64,000 nt of DNA from Tissierellaceae bacterium (GTDB lineage: Bacteria > Bacillota > Clostridia > Tissierellales > Tissierellaceae). The translations under genes and the position numbers were made by a program. Shown piece by piece: positions 1 to 7,425 of the stretch. The stretch covers positions 1 through 64,000 of the forward strand of contig JALNZV010000003.1 of NCBI GenBank assembly GCA_023229175.1. The letters run 5' to 3'. Below the pieces are notes generated by a model that was given only the letters and a program-made list of their open reading frames with translations, was not told where the DNA came from and made no database searches. Numbering within the stretch: the stretch's first letter is position 1; each line of letters opens with the position of its first letter.

Positions 1-1185
1 CTGCTCCTTGTAGGCATTCCTTCTATTTTGGCCTACAAGTATGCACCTAGCACTGTGGCCTTGCCCCTGATATTGGCCCTATCTGGACTGGTACCTTTTC
101 TTGTGGCTAAGGGTCTCTTTAGACCTATTAAGTCCATTGAGGAATCCATAGATAGGATTGTAAACAAGGACCTATCTCTGGCAGAGGGCATAGTAACCAA
201 TGATTTCTTTGAAAATATAACTAAGAAAATAGGCCTGATGAAGGACAGTATAAAGACCGACTTTGTAGGCTACAAGGCCACAACTGATGAGCTAAATGTA
301 TTTACCAATGACTTCCTGGAGATTTCTGAAAATATGAGCTTCACTTCCAACGAGATTTCAAATGTTGTAGAGCAGGTAGCCACAGGCATAGTTAGCCAGG
401 CAGAGGAAACCAGCGGAGCTGCGGAAAAGCTCAATGATTCTATTAACTCCCTGGAAAAGGTAGTCGCGGGTGGCAATCAGGGCAAGGAGAGGCTGGAAGC
501 TGCTGCCATGCAAGTTAGCGACGGCTTCGATGAACTAAATACCACTTCTGGCAGCTTAAGCAATATACTGACAGAATTTTCTCAGGTAAGGGTCAAGGGG
601 CAGCAATTGCAAAACAGGGCCAATGAGGTCAGGAATATCGTGGAGACTGTGGAAAAGATTGCAGAACAGACAAACTTACTAGCCCTAAACGCAAGTATAG
701 AAGCTTCTAGGGCAGGAGAATACGGCAGGGGATTTGCAGTGGTTGCCATGGAGATTAGAAATCTAGCAGAGGGATCTAAAGAGGCTGTACAGACCATAAA
801 CACCAACCTGGAATCCTTTGTCGAAAATATTGACGAATTTGTACAGGACATTTCAGACCAATATAATATACTGGAAGGTGAAAATAATAAGCTAAGCTCT
901 ATTGCAGTTGAAAGTCACCGCTCTGTGGAATCCATCAATGAGGTATCTAGGCTTATTATAGGATTAACCAGGGAACTCAATGACAATGCCAGGGACATCA
1001 GCTCCATATCCGATGGAATTGCAATGCTGGCTTCCATTGCCGAGGAAAATTCGGCCTCATCGGAAGAGGTATCGGCAAATGTTCACTCTTATACCAATGA
1101 GATCAGGAAGATGACCGACGGAATACTTGAATTCCAAAGGGTCAGCAATGATTTTAGCAAGGATTTGGAGAAGTTTATAGTCTAG
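1..1185 (+). CDS. Methyl-accepting chemotaxis protein, C-terminal part (5' end outside window)
   Basis: The frame is open from base 1, so the true start lies upstream; a TTG at 28 is only an internal codon. What remains is one hydrophobic membrane segment (about residues 15-37 of the visible part), a short HAMP-like linker (FRPIKSIEESID), and a full cytoplasmic MCP signalling helical hairpin. The hairpin tip reads EQTNLLALNASIEASRAGEYG, close to the conserved MCP tip where CheA and CheW dock, and the segment AEENSASSEEVSANV lies in the returning helix. It would relay ligand binding to the chemotaxis kinase. The sensor domain is not visible, so the ligand is unknown. It converges on spmB, only one base away, with no obvious terminator between them. 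Confidence 0.9.
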   Translation: MLLVGIPSILAYKYAPSTVALPLILALSGLVPFLVAKGLFRPIKSIEESIDRIVNKDLSLAEGIVTNDFFENITKKIGLMKDSIKTDFVGYKATTDELNVFTNDFLEISENMSFTSNEISNVVEQVATGIVSQAEETSGAAEKLNDSINSLEKVVAGGNQGKERLEAAAMQVSDGFDELNTTSGSLSNILTEFSQVRVKGQQLQNRANEVRNIVETVEKIAEQTNLLALNASIEASRAGEYGRGFAVVAMEIRNLAEGSKEAVQTINTNLESFVENIDEFVQDISDQYNILEGENNKLSSIAVESHRSVESINEVSRLIIGLTRELNDNARDISSISDGIAMLASIAEENSASSEEVSANVHSYTNEIRKMTDGILEFQRVSNDFSKDLEKFIV

Positions 1186-1186
1186 G

Positions 1187-1726
1187 CTAGAAGCTAAAAA
1201 AAATCCTGCTCAAATAAACTGCAGATAAAAATCCTACTAAATCTGCTATTAAACCAGAGGCTAAGGCATGCCTCTGTTTTTTTATGGATACGGAACCAAA
1301 ATATATGGCTAGTACATAGAGGGTGGTTTCACTGGACCCCATCATGACTGCTGCTGTACGACAGGCCAGGGACTCTGGTCCGTAGTTATGGGCCAATTCG
1401 CTTATTATACTTTGTGCACCGCTGCCAGATAGGGGGCGCATGATCAGCATAGCTACCAGTTCTTCTGGTATATTAAAGAGCCTTACTAGGGGTCTGAAGG
1501 CCCCCATGAGCAGGTCCAGGGCTCCTGACTCCCTAAATACTCCTATGGCTACCAGCATGGCCACGAAGGAGGGTATTATCCTGATGGCTGTGACAAATCC
1601 TTCCTTGGCCCCCTCTGTAAAGGCTTCATAGACCTTCACCCTTTTTTGTAATCCATGTATTATTATACCTACTATCATAAGGGGAATTGCCATCTGGGAT
1701 ATAAGTCCTAGGATCTTGATGAACAT
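1187..1726 (-). CDS. spmB: Spore maturation protein B
   Basis: A 179-residue integral membrane protein with several hydrophobic segments and the conserved stretch MRPLSGSGAQSIISELA, in keeping with SpmB of the nucleoside-recognition (Gate) family. SpmA and SpmB are needed for spore core dehydration and heat resistance in Bacillus and Clostridium; the transported substrate is not established. The start at 1726 lies inside the end of spmA (19-base overlap), with a purine-rich ribosome site in the spmA tail, which suggests translational coupling. Its presence supports an endospore-forming host. Confidence 0.9.
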   Translation of the reverse strand: MFIKILGLISQMAIPLMIVGIIIHGLQKRVKVYEAFTEGAKEGFVTAIRIIPSFVAMLVAIGVFRESGALDLLMGAFRPLVRLFNIPEELVAMLIMRPLSGSGAQSIISELAHNYGPESLACRTAAVMMGSSETTLYVLAIYFGSVSIKKQRHALASGLIADLVGFLSAVYLSRIFFSF

Positions 1727-2337
1727 CTGGCCTTCCCCTTTCCCCGTGGATTGATACTGTATCTTGGAAGCCTCTGTAGGGTCTTAGCTGCTATTATGGC
1801 CCCAATTGTGGACAATGTGGTAGCCATTATACTAGGCCCCACGATTTCTGTTGGATTTATGGCTCCTGCGGCTGTTAGCAATGCTATGGTAGATGCTGGT
1901 ATCAGGGTCACTGATGATGTGTTGATGGCGAGAAATGTAACCATGGAATTTGTAGCCGTGTCCTTGTGTTTATTGAGTTTTTGCAATTCTTCCATGGCTT
2001 TCAATCCAAAGGGAGTGGCGGCATTGCCCAAGCCCAATATATTAGTCGATATATTCATTATCATGGCTCCCATGGCTGGGTGGTTTTCTGGCACTTCTGG
2101 AAAGAGCCGTATCATTGCGGGTTTTAATAGCCTTGATATTATCTTGATTAGACCCGACTCCTCTGCTATCTTCAATATGCCTAGCCACATTGCCATGACT
2201 CCCATGAGGCCAAAAACCAACTCTACTGCCATCTTTGCACTGTTTATGGCGGCTGCTGTGACATCCTGTAATCTTCCATTGACTGCCCCTACTAGGAATC
2301 CCAAAATTATTAGTACTGACCATATAATGTTTATCAC
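1708..2337 (-). CDS. spmA: Spore maturation protein A
   Basis: A 209-residue hydrophobic protein with the SpmA/Gate-family motifs NISTNILGLGNAATPFG and FLAINTSSVTLIPA. It is the partner of SpmB in spore maturation and probably acts in the forespore or spore membrane. Translation most likely begins at a GTG (reading MINIIWSVLIILGFLVGAVNG), preceded by a GGGGTGATAAG ribosome site. It is first in the two-gene spmA-spmB operon. The last 15 or so residues are basic and extend into spmB. Confidence 0.9.
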   Translation of the reverse strand: MINIIWSVLIILGFLVGAVNGRLQDVTAAAINSAKMAVELVFGLMGVMAMWLGILKIAEESGLIKIISRLLKPAMIRLFPEVPENHPAMGAMIMNISTNILGLGNAATPFGLKAMEELQKLNKHKDTATNSMVTFLAINTSSVTLIPASTIALLTAAGAINPTEIVGPSIMATTLSTIGAIIAAKTLQRLPRYSINPRGKGKARCSSRS

Positions 2338-2437
2338 CTTATCACCCCGTATAATATAGTATTCTATGGCCGGCCTATATATGATGGGGGGGATTTTAAT
2401 TTATCTGGGATATACTTTTTGTTTCAAGACTCAACTC

Positions 2438-2666
2438 ATTTAGGTCCAAAGGCCCTTTAGCAAGATAGCAAATTGGACATAAATAAGAGACGACATTGAG
2501 AAGCTTGACTTGAAGCATCCGTCAAGTAAAAAAATTGGGAGGGCTGCACTGTTTGAGCCTTGGCGAGTTTGCAGCTCTATTTTTTTATGGGCGGTCTTGC
2601 TTCTTCAAGCTTTGAGCTAGGCGAATCGTTTTATGGGCAATTTGGAGTATGCCTTGGGACCTAAAT
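2438..2666. repeat. Long imperfect inverted repeat (foldback element A)
   Basis: Within the 385-base gap between spmA and mgtE, a 229-base stretch begins ATTTAGGTCC and ends GGACCTAAAT. The arms match imperfectly towards the centre: AAATTG near 2494 against the complement of CAATTT near 2640, AAGCTTGA against TCAAGCTT, an A-run against a T-run, and GCTGCA near 2548 against TGCAGC near 2570. The RNA would form one long, gapped hairpin. No open reading frame fits. The ends match those of the element at 29489-29665, so the two may belong to one family of MITE-like or foldback repeats. No clear target-site duplication is visible. Confidence 0.6.
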
Positions 2667-2692
2667 AAGCCCCCCCTTAATCCAAATTAAGA

Positions 2693-2719
2693 CAAAAAAA
2701 TAAGCCGGAGAAATCCGAC
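2693..2719 (-). terminator. Rho-independent terminator of mgtE
   Basis: On the minus strand a 6-bp stem (GTCGGA/TCCGGC, loop TTTC, one G-U pair) is followed by a U-rich tail, starting three bases after the mgtE stop codon. Confidence 0.8.
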
Positions 2720-2722
2720 CTA

Positions 2723-4060
2723 TTATAGCCCAAGTAGGGCAGTAGCTATTCCAAAATATACAATCAAACTTAGGGCATCAACAATTGTAGTAATCAAAGG
2801 TCCAGCCATAATAGCAGGGTCCAGCTTCATTTTCTTGGCAATTAGGGGCAGAGTACCTCCAACCACCTTGGAAGATACAACCGTAACGACTAGGGTGATA
2901 GAAACAGTAAATGCAATTACAAGGTCAACCTTTTCCAAGAGCATGAGCCTGGCAAAATTTGTAGCTGCCAGTATAATTCCCACTATGAAACTGATTGCCA
3001 GTTCCCTCCATAGGACCCGTACCCAGTCCTTGGTAGTTATTTCCCCAGTAGCCAAGCCCCTTATAATTAGGGTAGACGATTGGCTGCCTGCATTTCCACC
3101 AGTGTCCATAAGCATAGGTATAAAAGTGCTAAGTATAACTATAGATGCCAGTACATTTTCAAACTTTCCCATAATCCTGCCAGTAAAGGTGGCAGATATC
3201 ATAAGTACAAGAAGCCAGGGCAGCCTGTGTCTTGCCAGGGTAAATATACCTGTCTCCAAATAGGCCTCCTCCGACGGGGACATGGCAGCCATTATCTGGA
3301 AGTCTTCAGTTGCCTCCTGCTCCATAATATCCATGATGTCGTCAACGGTGATAATTCCCGTTAGCCTATTTTCATTGTCCACCACAGGCAGGGCCAAAAA
3401 CCCATACTTTCTAAATACATTGGCTACGCTTTCCTGATCGTCGTGGGTATTTACATGTATCACGTCCCCATTCATTATATCCTCTATTATCATATCCTCC
3501 TCAGAAGTAACTAGGGTCCTGAGGGATACAAAGCCTTCCAAGGCCCTCTTCCTATCTGTAACATAACAGGTATAGACTGTTTCCTTATTCAGGCCCGTTT
3601 CCTTAATATGGCAGAGGGATTCCTTGACAGTCATGCCCTTCTTTAATTCCACATACTCTATGGTCATTATGCTGCCAGCAGAATCGGCGGGATATTTTAG
3701 AAATTGATTTATCAATTTTCTTTCCTCTTCCCTTGCCGACCTAAGTATTTTTTTGACTATGTTGGCTGGCATTTCTTCTATTAGGTCTATCATGTCGTCA
3801 AAGAAAAGCTCATTTATAATATATTCCAATTCCTTATCCGTAATAGAATTTATGATACCTAGCTGCTGCTCCTTGGAAAAATGGGCAAATACATCTACTG
3901 CCAAATCCTTGGGTAGCATCCTAAATATCAGTAGGGTCATATGTTCATCTAGTGGATCTAATATTTCCGCTACGTCAACTTCATTCATATCAGCCAGTTC
4001 TCTTTTGATTTCAGCATACTTCTTTTCATCAATTAATTCAATTAGTCTTCTTTCATCCAT
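2723..4060 (-). CDS. mgtE: Magnesium transporter MgtE
   Basis: The 445-residue length is typical of MgtE, a homodimeric Mg2+ channel gated by cytosolic Mg2+. In order: an N-terminal helical MgtE_N domain (about 1-120), two CBS domains (about 130-250, ending NRLTGIITVDDIMDIMEQ), a plug helix, and five membrane helices (about 275-445) with the pore-region stretch TGGNAGSQSSTLIIRG. The acidic cytosolic part is where regulatory Mg2+ binds in the known structure. The start ATG at 4060 has a GGAGGGAGAAC ribosome site directly before it, which lies inside a switch-like leader (see 4061-4107). The gene stands alone and has its own terminator. Confidence 0.95.
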   Translation of the reverse strand: MDERRLIELIDEKKYAEIKRELADMNEVDVAEILDPLDEHMTLLIFRMLPKDLAVDVFAHFSKEQQLGIINSITDKELEYIINELFFDDMIDLIEEMPANIVKKILRSAREEERKLINQFLKYPADSAGSIMTIEYVELKKGMTVKESLCHIKETGLNKETVYTCYVTDRKRALEGFVSLRTLVTSEEDMIIEDIMNGDVIHVNTHDDQESVANVFRKYGFLALPVVDNENRLTGIITVDDIMDIMEQEATEDFQIMAAMSPSEEAYLETGIFTLARHRLPWLLVLMISATFTGRIMGKFENVLASIVILSTFIPMLMDTGGNAGSQSSTLIIRGLATGEITTKDWVRVLWRELAISFIVGIILAATNFARLMLLEKVDLVIAFTVSITLVVTVVSSKVVGGTLPLIAKKMKLDPAIMAGPLITTIVDALSLIVYFGIATALLGL

Positions 4061-4200
4061 GTTCTCCCTCCACTAGAGAACCATCATCAGCGATGAAAAC
4101 AGTTCTCCTATTATTTTTAATCTTTTTTCAATAAATATACTGGGCAAAGGCCCCGAATCCATTTTCATCACCAACCTTCCTTATTTATGCACCATTTTTA
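4061..4200 (-). promoter_or_regulatory. mgtE leader with mutually exclusive hairpins
   Basis: On the minus strand, reading towards mgtE, GAGAAC (4107-4102) can pair with GTTCTC (4081-4076), helped by an inner CATC/GATG pair. The same GTTCTC can instead pair with a second GAGAAC (4066-4061), which directly precedes the start codon and would place the GGAGG ribosome site in a small loop. Upstream lies another small hairpin, GGGC-CTTT-GCCC, near 4141-4155. This is the layout of a translational switch. I could not match it to the M-box (Mg2+) consensus, so the ligand, if any, is unknown. Confidence 0.4.
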
Positions 4201-4232
4201 TTATATCATACCAGCCTAGAAATCATAAAGTA

Positions 4233-4258
4233 AAAAAAGATAGGTTTCCCTATCTTTT
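4233..4258 (-). terminator. Terminator after the HesB-like gene
   Basis: Minus strand: stem AAAGATAGG/CCTATCTTT with a short loop, followed by a U run. It starts just after the stop codon at 4262-4264. Confidence 0.8.
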
Positions 4259-4261
4259 TCA

Positions 4262-4558
4262 TTAGCATGTGCTAGTAAATCCATCTGGAATTACTGAGAA
4301 GCCTTTTCTTAGCCAATTGTCACTGTAATCTACAGTAAATGCGTCAAACATCTCCTCTAATTCCCCTTCCATCAGGAAGGTCAAATCGTCAACTACAGTC
4401 ATAGAGTCCCCTTCTTTTTGCTCATCCAGAGCTATACCAAAAGTTGGACCACCTCAACCATAGCCTGCAATATAGATTCTTAAGGACTTATCAGAATCCT
4501 TTGCCTTAAGGACTTTTTTTAATTCAACAGATGCATCGCCAGTTAAAGTAACTACCAT
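4262..4558 (-). CDS. HesB-like protein with in-frame TGA, probable selenoprotein
   Basis: The frame runs from ATG 4558 (ribosome site AAGGAGG seven bases upstream) to TAA at 4262, about 98 residues, interrupted once by TGA at about 4454-4456 (residue 35). The flanking sequence reads RIYIAGYG-U-GGPTFGIALDE. HesB/IscA-type proteins carry a conserved Cys in the equivalent CGGP motif, so UGA stands exactly where Cys is expected. Conserved coding sequence resumes in frame after the TGA (EGDSMTVVDDLTF, then the C-terminal Cys), which argues for Sec insertion rather than a broken gene. Just downstream, GCTC-TGGAT-GAGC within outer CTTTT/AAAAG can fold as a short bacterial SECIS-like hairpin about 25 bases from the UGA. 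HesB-like selenoproteins are known in clostridia; their exact role in Fe-S or redox chemistry is not settled. Confidence 0.75.
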
Positions 4559-4656
4559 ATACATACCTCCTTGCCTTATCGAATTATTAATACCCATAGA
4601 TAGCATCTTTAAACATGATATATTATTTTGCCCTACAAATCAAGTATTAGACTAAA

Positions 4657-4717
4657 AAATTTGGCCGAGTACCTTCCTTTTTGAACTTTCCCAAAAAGAG
4701 AGGCCTCGGCCAAATTT
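4657..4717. terminator. Bidirectional hairpin terminator
   Basis: A perfect 13-bp inverted repeat (AAATTTGGCCGAG at 4657-4669 against CTCGGCCAAATTT at 4705-4717) encloses a second pairing CTTTTTG/CAAAAAG. It ends transcription of the small membrane-protein gene at 4751 and insulates the HesB-like gene. Confidence 0.75.
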
Positions 4718-4750
4718 TTCTAATCGACACCTATTGCATATAAAGCTTGA

Positions 4751-5137
4751 CTACATTGCTTTCCCCGGTATAAGGGCATCCACTATACCAATGACTAGGG
4801 CCCCTATTAGGGCTCCCCAAACGGATATATTGAAACCGGGTACTATAAATTTAGTGACATAAAGAATGATTGCAGCTACGAGAAATCCTGTAAATCCCTT
4901 TCCAAAAGGAGAGGCTTCTAAACCAGTAAATTTTTGGATCAAATGATCCAGGACTCCTATTACCACTGCTGCCAACAATAGACTCCAAATGCCATCAACT
5001 GTAAAACCTGGAGTAAAATATGCTGCTATGGCAATGACTATGGCTGTAACCAAAACTCTTATAAGCAGGTGGCCAATATTAAAATCATCACTTCTGTCCC
5101 TATCTCTATGCTCCCTGTTTTTCTCGTTATTATCCAT
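4751..5137 (-). CDS. Phage holin family 4 (DUF360-like) small membrane protein
   Basis: About 128 residues: a charged N-terminal tail (rich in N, K, R, D), then four hydrophobic segments ending FNISVWGALIGALVIGIVDA. This matches the widespread Phage_holin_4_2 membrane family. Start chosen at the ATG at 5137 (MDNNEKN), because AGGAGGTGAAAAA precedes it; the frame extends ten more codons upstream without a ribosome site. Despite the family name such genes are common bacterial housekeeping genes and there are no phage genes nearby, so no lytic role is inferred. It diverges from the DUF1858 gene at 5294. Confidence 0.75.
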   Translation of the reverse strand: MDNNEKNREHRDRDRSDDFNIGHLLIRVLVTAIVIAIAAYFTPGFTVDGIWSLLLAAVVIGVLDHLIQKFTGLEASPFGKGFTGFLVAAIILYVTKFIVPGFNISVWGALIGALVIGIVDALIPGKAM

Positions 5138-5293
5138 TTTTTCACCTCCTGATATAGTAATTTCCAAGAACTTGTTTTTTTATTCAGGCAATTGTTAAAT
5201 ATTTTTTATATTTTGGGAGAATATATATTTGCACTAGAAAAGATTTAAAAGATATGCTACTATATTAGTAAGAATTAAATAGGAGGGTTGAAT

Positions 5294-5482
5294 ATGCAAG
5301 TTACCAAGGATATGTTGATTGGCGAGCTCATTAGAAAAAATCCAGAATCAGCAGAAGTCTTGCTTCGATTTGGCATGGGATGCGTAGGTTGTCCTTCAAG
5401 TCAAATGGAAAGCTTAGAAGAGGCTGCTATGGTTCACGGTCTTGATTTAAATAGATTAATGGACGCATTACATGAATTATAA
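5294..5482 (+). CDS. DUF1858 domain protein
   Basis: A 62-residue protein (MQVTKDMLIGELIRKNPESA...) made up entirely of a DUF1858 domain, with the diagnostic FGMGCVGCP motif. The two cysteines suggest metal or redox chemistry; related domains occur at the N-terminus of ScdA/RIC-type Fe-S repair proteins and hybrid-cluster-associated proteins. The start is the ATG at 5294, seven bases after AGGAGG; a TTG two codons upstream is too close to that site. It stands alone, on the opposite strand to its neighbours. Confidence 0.85.
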   Translation: MQVTKDMLIGELIRKNPESAEVLLRFGMGCVGCPSSQMESLEEAAMVHGLDLNRLMDALHEL

Positions 5483-5484
5483 AA

Positions 5485-5516
5485 TAAAAAAGAGCCTAAG
5501 CTCTTTTTTATTTTTT
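5485..5516. terminator. Bidirectional terminator between DUF1858 gene and glutaredoxin gene
   Basis: Stem AAAAAAGAGC/GCTCTTTTTT with loop CTAA. It is A/T-symmetrical and can serve both converging genes. Confidence 0.85.
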
Positions 5517-5532
5517 GTAAGATCTATGTCCT

Positions 5533-5763
5533 TTATTTTGCCAATAGGGCGTCTATTCTGGCCCTATCAAATCCAACTATTTCTTCACCATCTATAACTA
5601 GTACGGGAACACCCATATGTCCCATAGCCATTAACTCTTTTCTTGCATCTTTATCGGTCTGTACATTTTTCTCTACAAAGGGTACACCCTTTTCATCTAA
5701 ATAGTTTTTTGCAGCAACACAGTATGGACAGGTATTGCTAGTAAAAATTTGCACGTTTGCCAT
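5533..5763 (-). CDS. Glutaredoxin-like thiol-disulfide protein
   Basis: 76 residues with a full single thioredoxin-fold domain: active site TCPYC at residues 11-15, cis-proline segment GVPVLVIDG near 51-59, and a C-terminal helix ALLAK. The size and the CPYC site match glutaredoxin/NrdH-like reductases of the YruB type, which reduce protein disulfides in the cytoplasm. Its promoter (TTGACT, 17 bases, TATAAT) overlaps a perfect inverted repeat (5797-5819), so expression is probably controlled by a repressor. No reductase partner gene lies beside it. Confidence 0.9.
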   Translation of the reverse strand: MANVQIFTSNTCPYCVAAKNYLDEKGVPFVEKNVQTDKDARKELMAMGHMGVPVLVIDGEEIVGFDRARIDALLAK

Positions 5764-5796
5764 CTAACTTCCTCCTTATAATTAACAATCCCCATT

Positions 5797-5825
5797 ATTA
5801 TACCCCCACTAGGTATAATAGTCAA
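5797..5825 (-). promoter_or_regulatory. Glutaredoxin promoter with overlapping operator-like inverted repeat
   Basis: -35 TTGACT (5825-5820), a 17-base spacer and -10 TATAAT (5802-5797) on the minus strand. The spacer and -10 are covered by ATTATACC-7 nt-GGTATAAT (5797-5819), a perfect 8-bp inverted repeat with a C-run. TATACC...GGTATA sites with C/G-rich centres recall CsoR/CstR-family operators; this is a resemblance only, and no such regulator is encoded in the window. Confidence 0.65.
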
Positions 5826-5892
5826 CAGCTTTTATCTAATTTTTAATTACCCAAAAGATTGCCAAAATAATCACTATTATGGTTTTTTAAGT

Positions 5893-6261
5893 TTACTTAT
5901 GTTTTACGTGATCTAGGCCCTGGGTTAGCAATTGGAGTACATGGTCGTCGTCAAGGGAATATATGACTAGTTTTCCCTTTTTTACGAATTTTACCAATTT
6001 CAAATCCCTAAGTATTCTCAATTGGTGGGAGATGGCAGATTGTGACATATCCAATATATAGGCTATGTTGCAGACACATAGGTTGGACTTAGATAGCACA
6101 TAGATGATTTTTAATCGTGTAGGGTCCGATATGGCCTTAAAGATGTTGGACAATATACATATTCCATCTTCTTTTAATAGATTTTCCTTCAATCTCTCTA
6201 ATGCTTTTTCATTGCCTTCGTGGGTCAGGCACTTAAATTTATCTACTGTTTTCCTATCCAT
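5893..6261 (-). CDS. ArsR/SmtB-family metal-sensing repressor
   Basis: About 122 residues with an ArsR winged helix-turn-helix: DPTRLKIIYVLSKSN then the recognition helix SQSAISHQLRILRDLKLV. It has both known metal sites: the alpha3N cysteine pair (LCVC) and the alpha5 pattern DxH-x10-HxxH (DDH...HVKH), the latter typical of Zn/Co/Ni sensors of the SmtB/CzrA type; having both recalls CadC. Start taken at the second Met (6261), seven bases after GGAG; a Met two codons upstream is too close. No efflux pump lies next to it, so its target is elsewhere or distant. Confidence 0.9.
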   Translation of the reverse strand: MDRKTVDKFKCLTHEGNEKALERLKENLLKEDGICILSNIFKAISDPTRLKIIYVLSKSNLCVCNIAYILDMSQSAISHQLRILRDLKLVKFVKKGKLVIYSLDDDHVLQLLTQGLDHVKHK

Positions 6262-6302
6262 TGTCATTCTCCTCTAAAAATTTATTTTCTGCTCTTGGCG
6301 GA

Positions 6303-7394
6303 TTAATCTATAGGTATCATGGGGTTGGGTATTTCCAAGGATTCCCCTGTCAAGGGATCTATATATATAATCCAATATCCCTCTACATTTTCTCCTTCCA
6401 TCCAGGTATTAAATCCGCTGATGCCTCCGTTGGGATGTTCTCCTCTTGTAAATGTCCCTGGTATTCCATATAGAAAATACTTTACCTTCTCTTCTTCATT
6501 GTATAAGCCAAATAAATAGTGCTGGTACTTGTTTACCAGTTGATTACATGTGGTTATTTGTTTGTCATAGTACTCCTCCTTGTTGCCCCCTAGTACGTGG
6601 GAAAAATATGGTAGAAAAGACTTGTATTCGTTTTCCATATCCAGGTCTATCAGCCACCAATTATATCCCCTTAAATTATTTTTAAAGGGCACAATATATG
6701 GGAAAAACCTGAGTATGCTAAGGACATAATTCACTGTCTGGGCTCCTTGGTCTATTCCCCCCTCCTGAACTGCATTTCCCTCATCTGAATCTACCACTTG
6801 ATCCTCATAGTCTTCATCTTCAGCTATCATCTCTACAGGTGGCTTCATCTCCTCTCCTGCTTCTTCCCCGTCTGGCTCCTCTACAGGGTCCGGCAGGGCC
6901 ACTTCCATTGGCAGGTCTGCATGCTCTTCCGTCCCTTCTTCTACTATTTCCAGTTCCTGTCCTTCCCCTTCATATTTTGCATCTTCCCTTCCGAGAAAAT
7001 CGCTTATGTAATCCTCAATACTGCCGTCCTCTTTATCTATATACCCAGCTAGGACTATTTCATTGTCCTTGACCAGCAAAATAGCAGATATTTTATTTGC
7101 TGGAAAGCCACTGCCCTCTAGGTCTCTTTGGGTAAAAGAATACTCATCCTTTCCCTTTCCCATGTCATCTGTAAAGATTTTCCCTAGCTGCCATGTTGAT
7201 TTTGCCTCGTCTTTGGAGACTAGGATTATATTGTAGAAGTCTTCTATCTCTGCATTCTCTATGCTTACAGAAAATATATTCCTAGGGCCCCTTTTTTCTA
7301 CCTTGCAATGGCCCTTGACCATTCCCTTTTCTACTGTCCCATAATCCCTTTTGAGTATTACAAATTTCCTGGTATATTCCAAGCTTGAAGACAT
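6303..7394 (-). CDS. Conserved hypothetical protein with acidic linker
   Basis: 363 residues, not recognised with confidence. There is no signal peptide and no obvious membrane helix. The N-terminal part (about 1-135) looks like a globular beta-rich domain (MVKGHCKVEKRG, ILLVKDNEIVLAGYID). Residues about 135-220 form a low-complexity, Glu/Asp-rich linker. The C-terminal domain (about 225-363) is rich in Tyr, Trp and Gly (YNWWLIDLDMENEY, YFLYGIPGTFTRGEHPNGG, WIIYIDPLTGESLEIPNP). Two-domain proteins with acidic linkers occur in sporulation loci of clostridia, but that is only suggestive. It follows rsmA on the same strand, 31 bases downstream, and may be co-transcribed. GGGGGTAAAATT precedes the ATG. 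Confidence 0.75.
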   Translation of the reverse strand: MSSSLEYTRKFVILKRDYGTVEKGMVKGHCKVEKRGPRNIFSVSIENAEIEDFYNIILVSKDEAKSTWQLGKIFTDDMGKGKDEYSFTQRDLEGSGFPANKISAILLVKDNEIVLAGYIDKEDGSIEDYISDFLGREDAKYEGEGQELEIVEEGTEEHADLPMEVALPDPVEEPDGEEAGEEMKPPVEMIAEDEDYEDQVVDSDEGNAVQEGGIDQGAQTVNYVLSILRFFPYIVPFKNNLRGYNWWLIDLDMENEYKSFLPYFSHVLGGNKEEYYDKQITTCNQLVNKYQHYLFGLYNEEEKVKYFLYGIPGTFTRGEHPNGGISGFNTWMEGENVEGYWIIYIDPLTGESLEIPNPMIPID

Positions 7395-7425
7395 AATTTT
7401 ACCCCCTTCTATACACTTTATTAAA

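Noticed and set aside
1751..2359. Long plus-strand frame (about 200 codons) opposite spmA
   Set aside because: It is antisense to the clearly conserved SpmA, with no ribosome site and no recognisable protein motif.
4262..4558. The HesB-like gene as a pseudogene
   Set aside because: There is only one stop, it is TGA, it lies at the conserved Cys position, and the sequence on both sides stays in frame and conserved.
4751..5137. Phage holin, as a sign of a prophage
   Set aside because: No integrase, capsid, terminase or lysis genes are nearby; the family is widespread in non-phage contexts.
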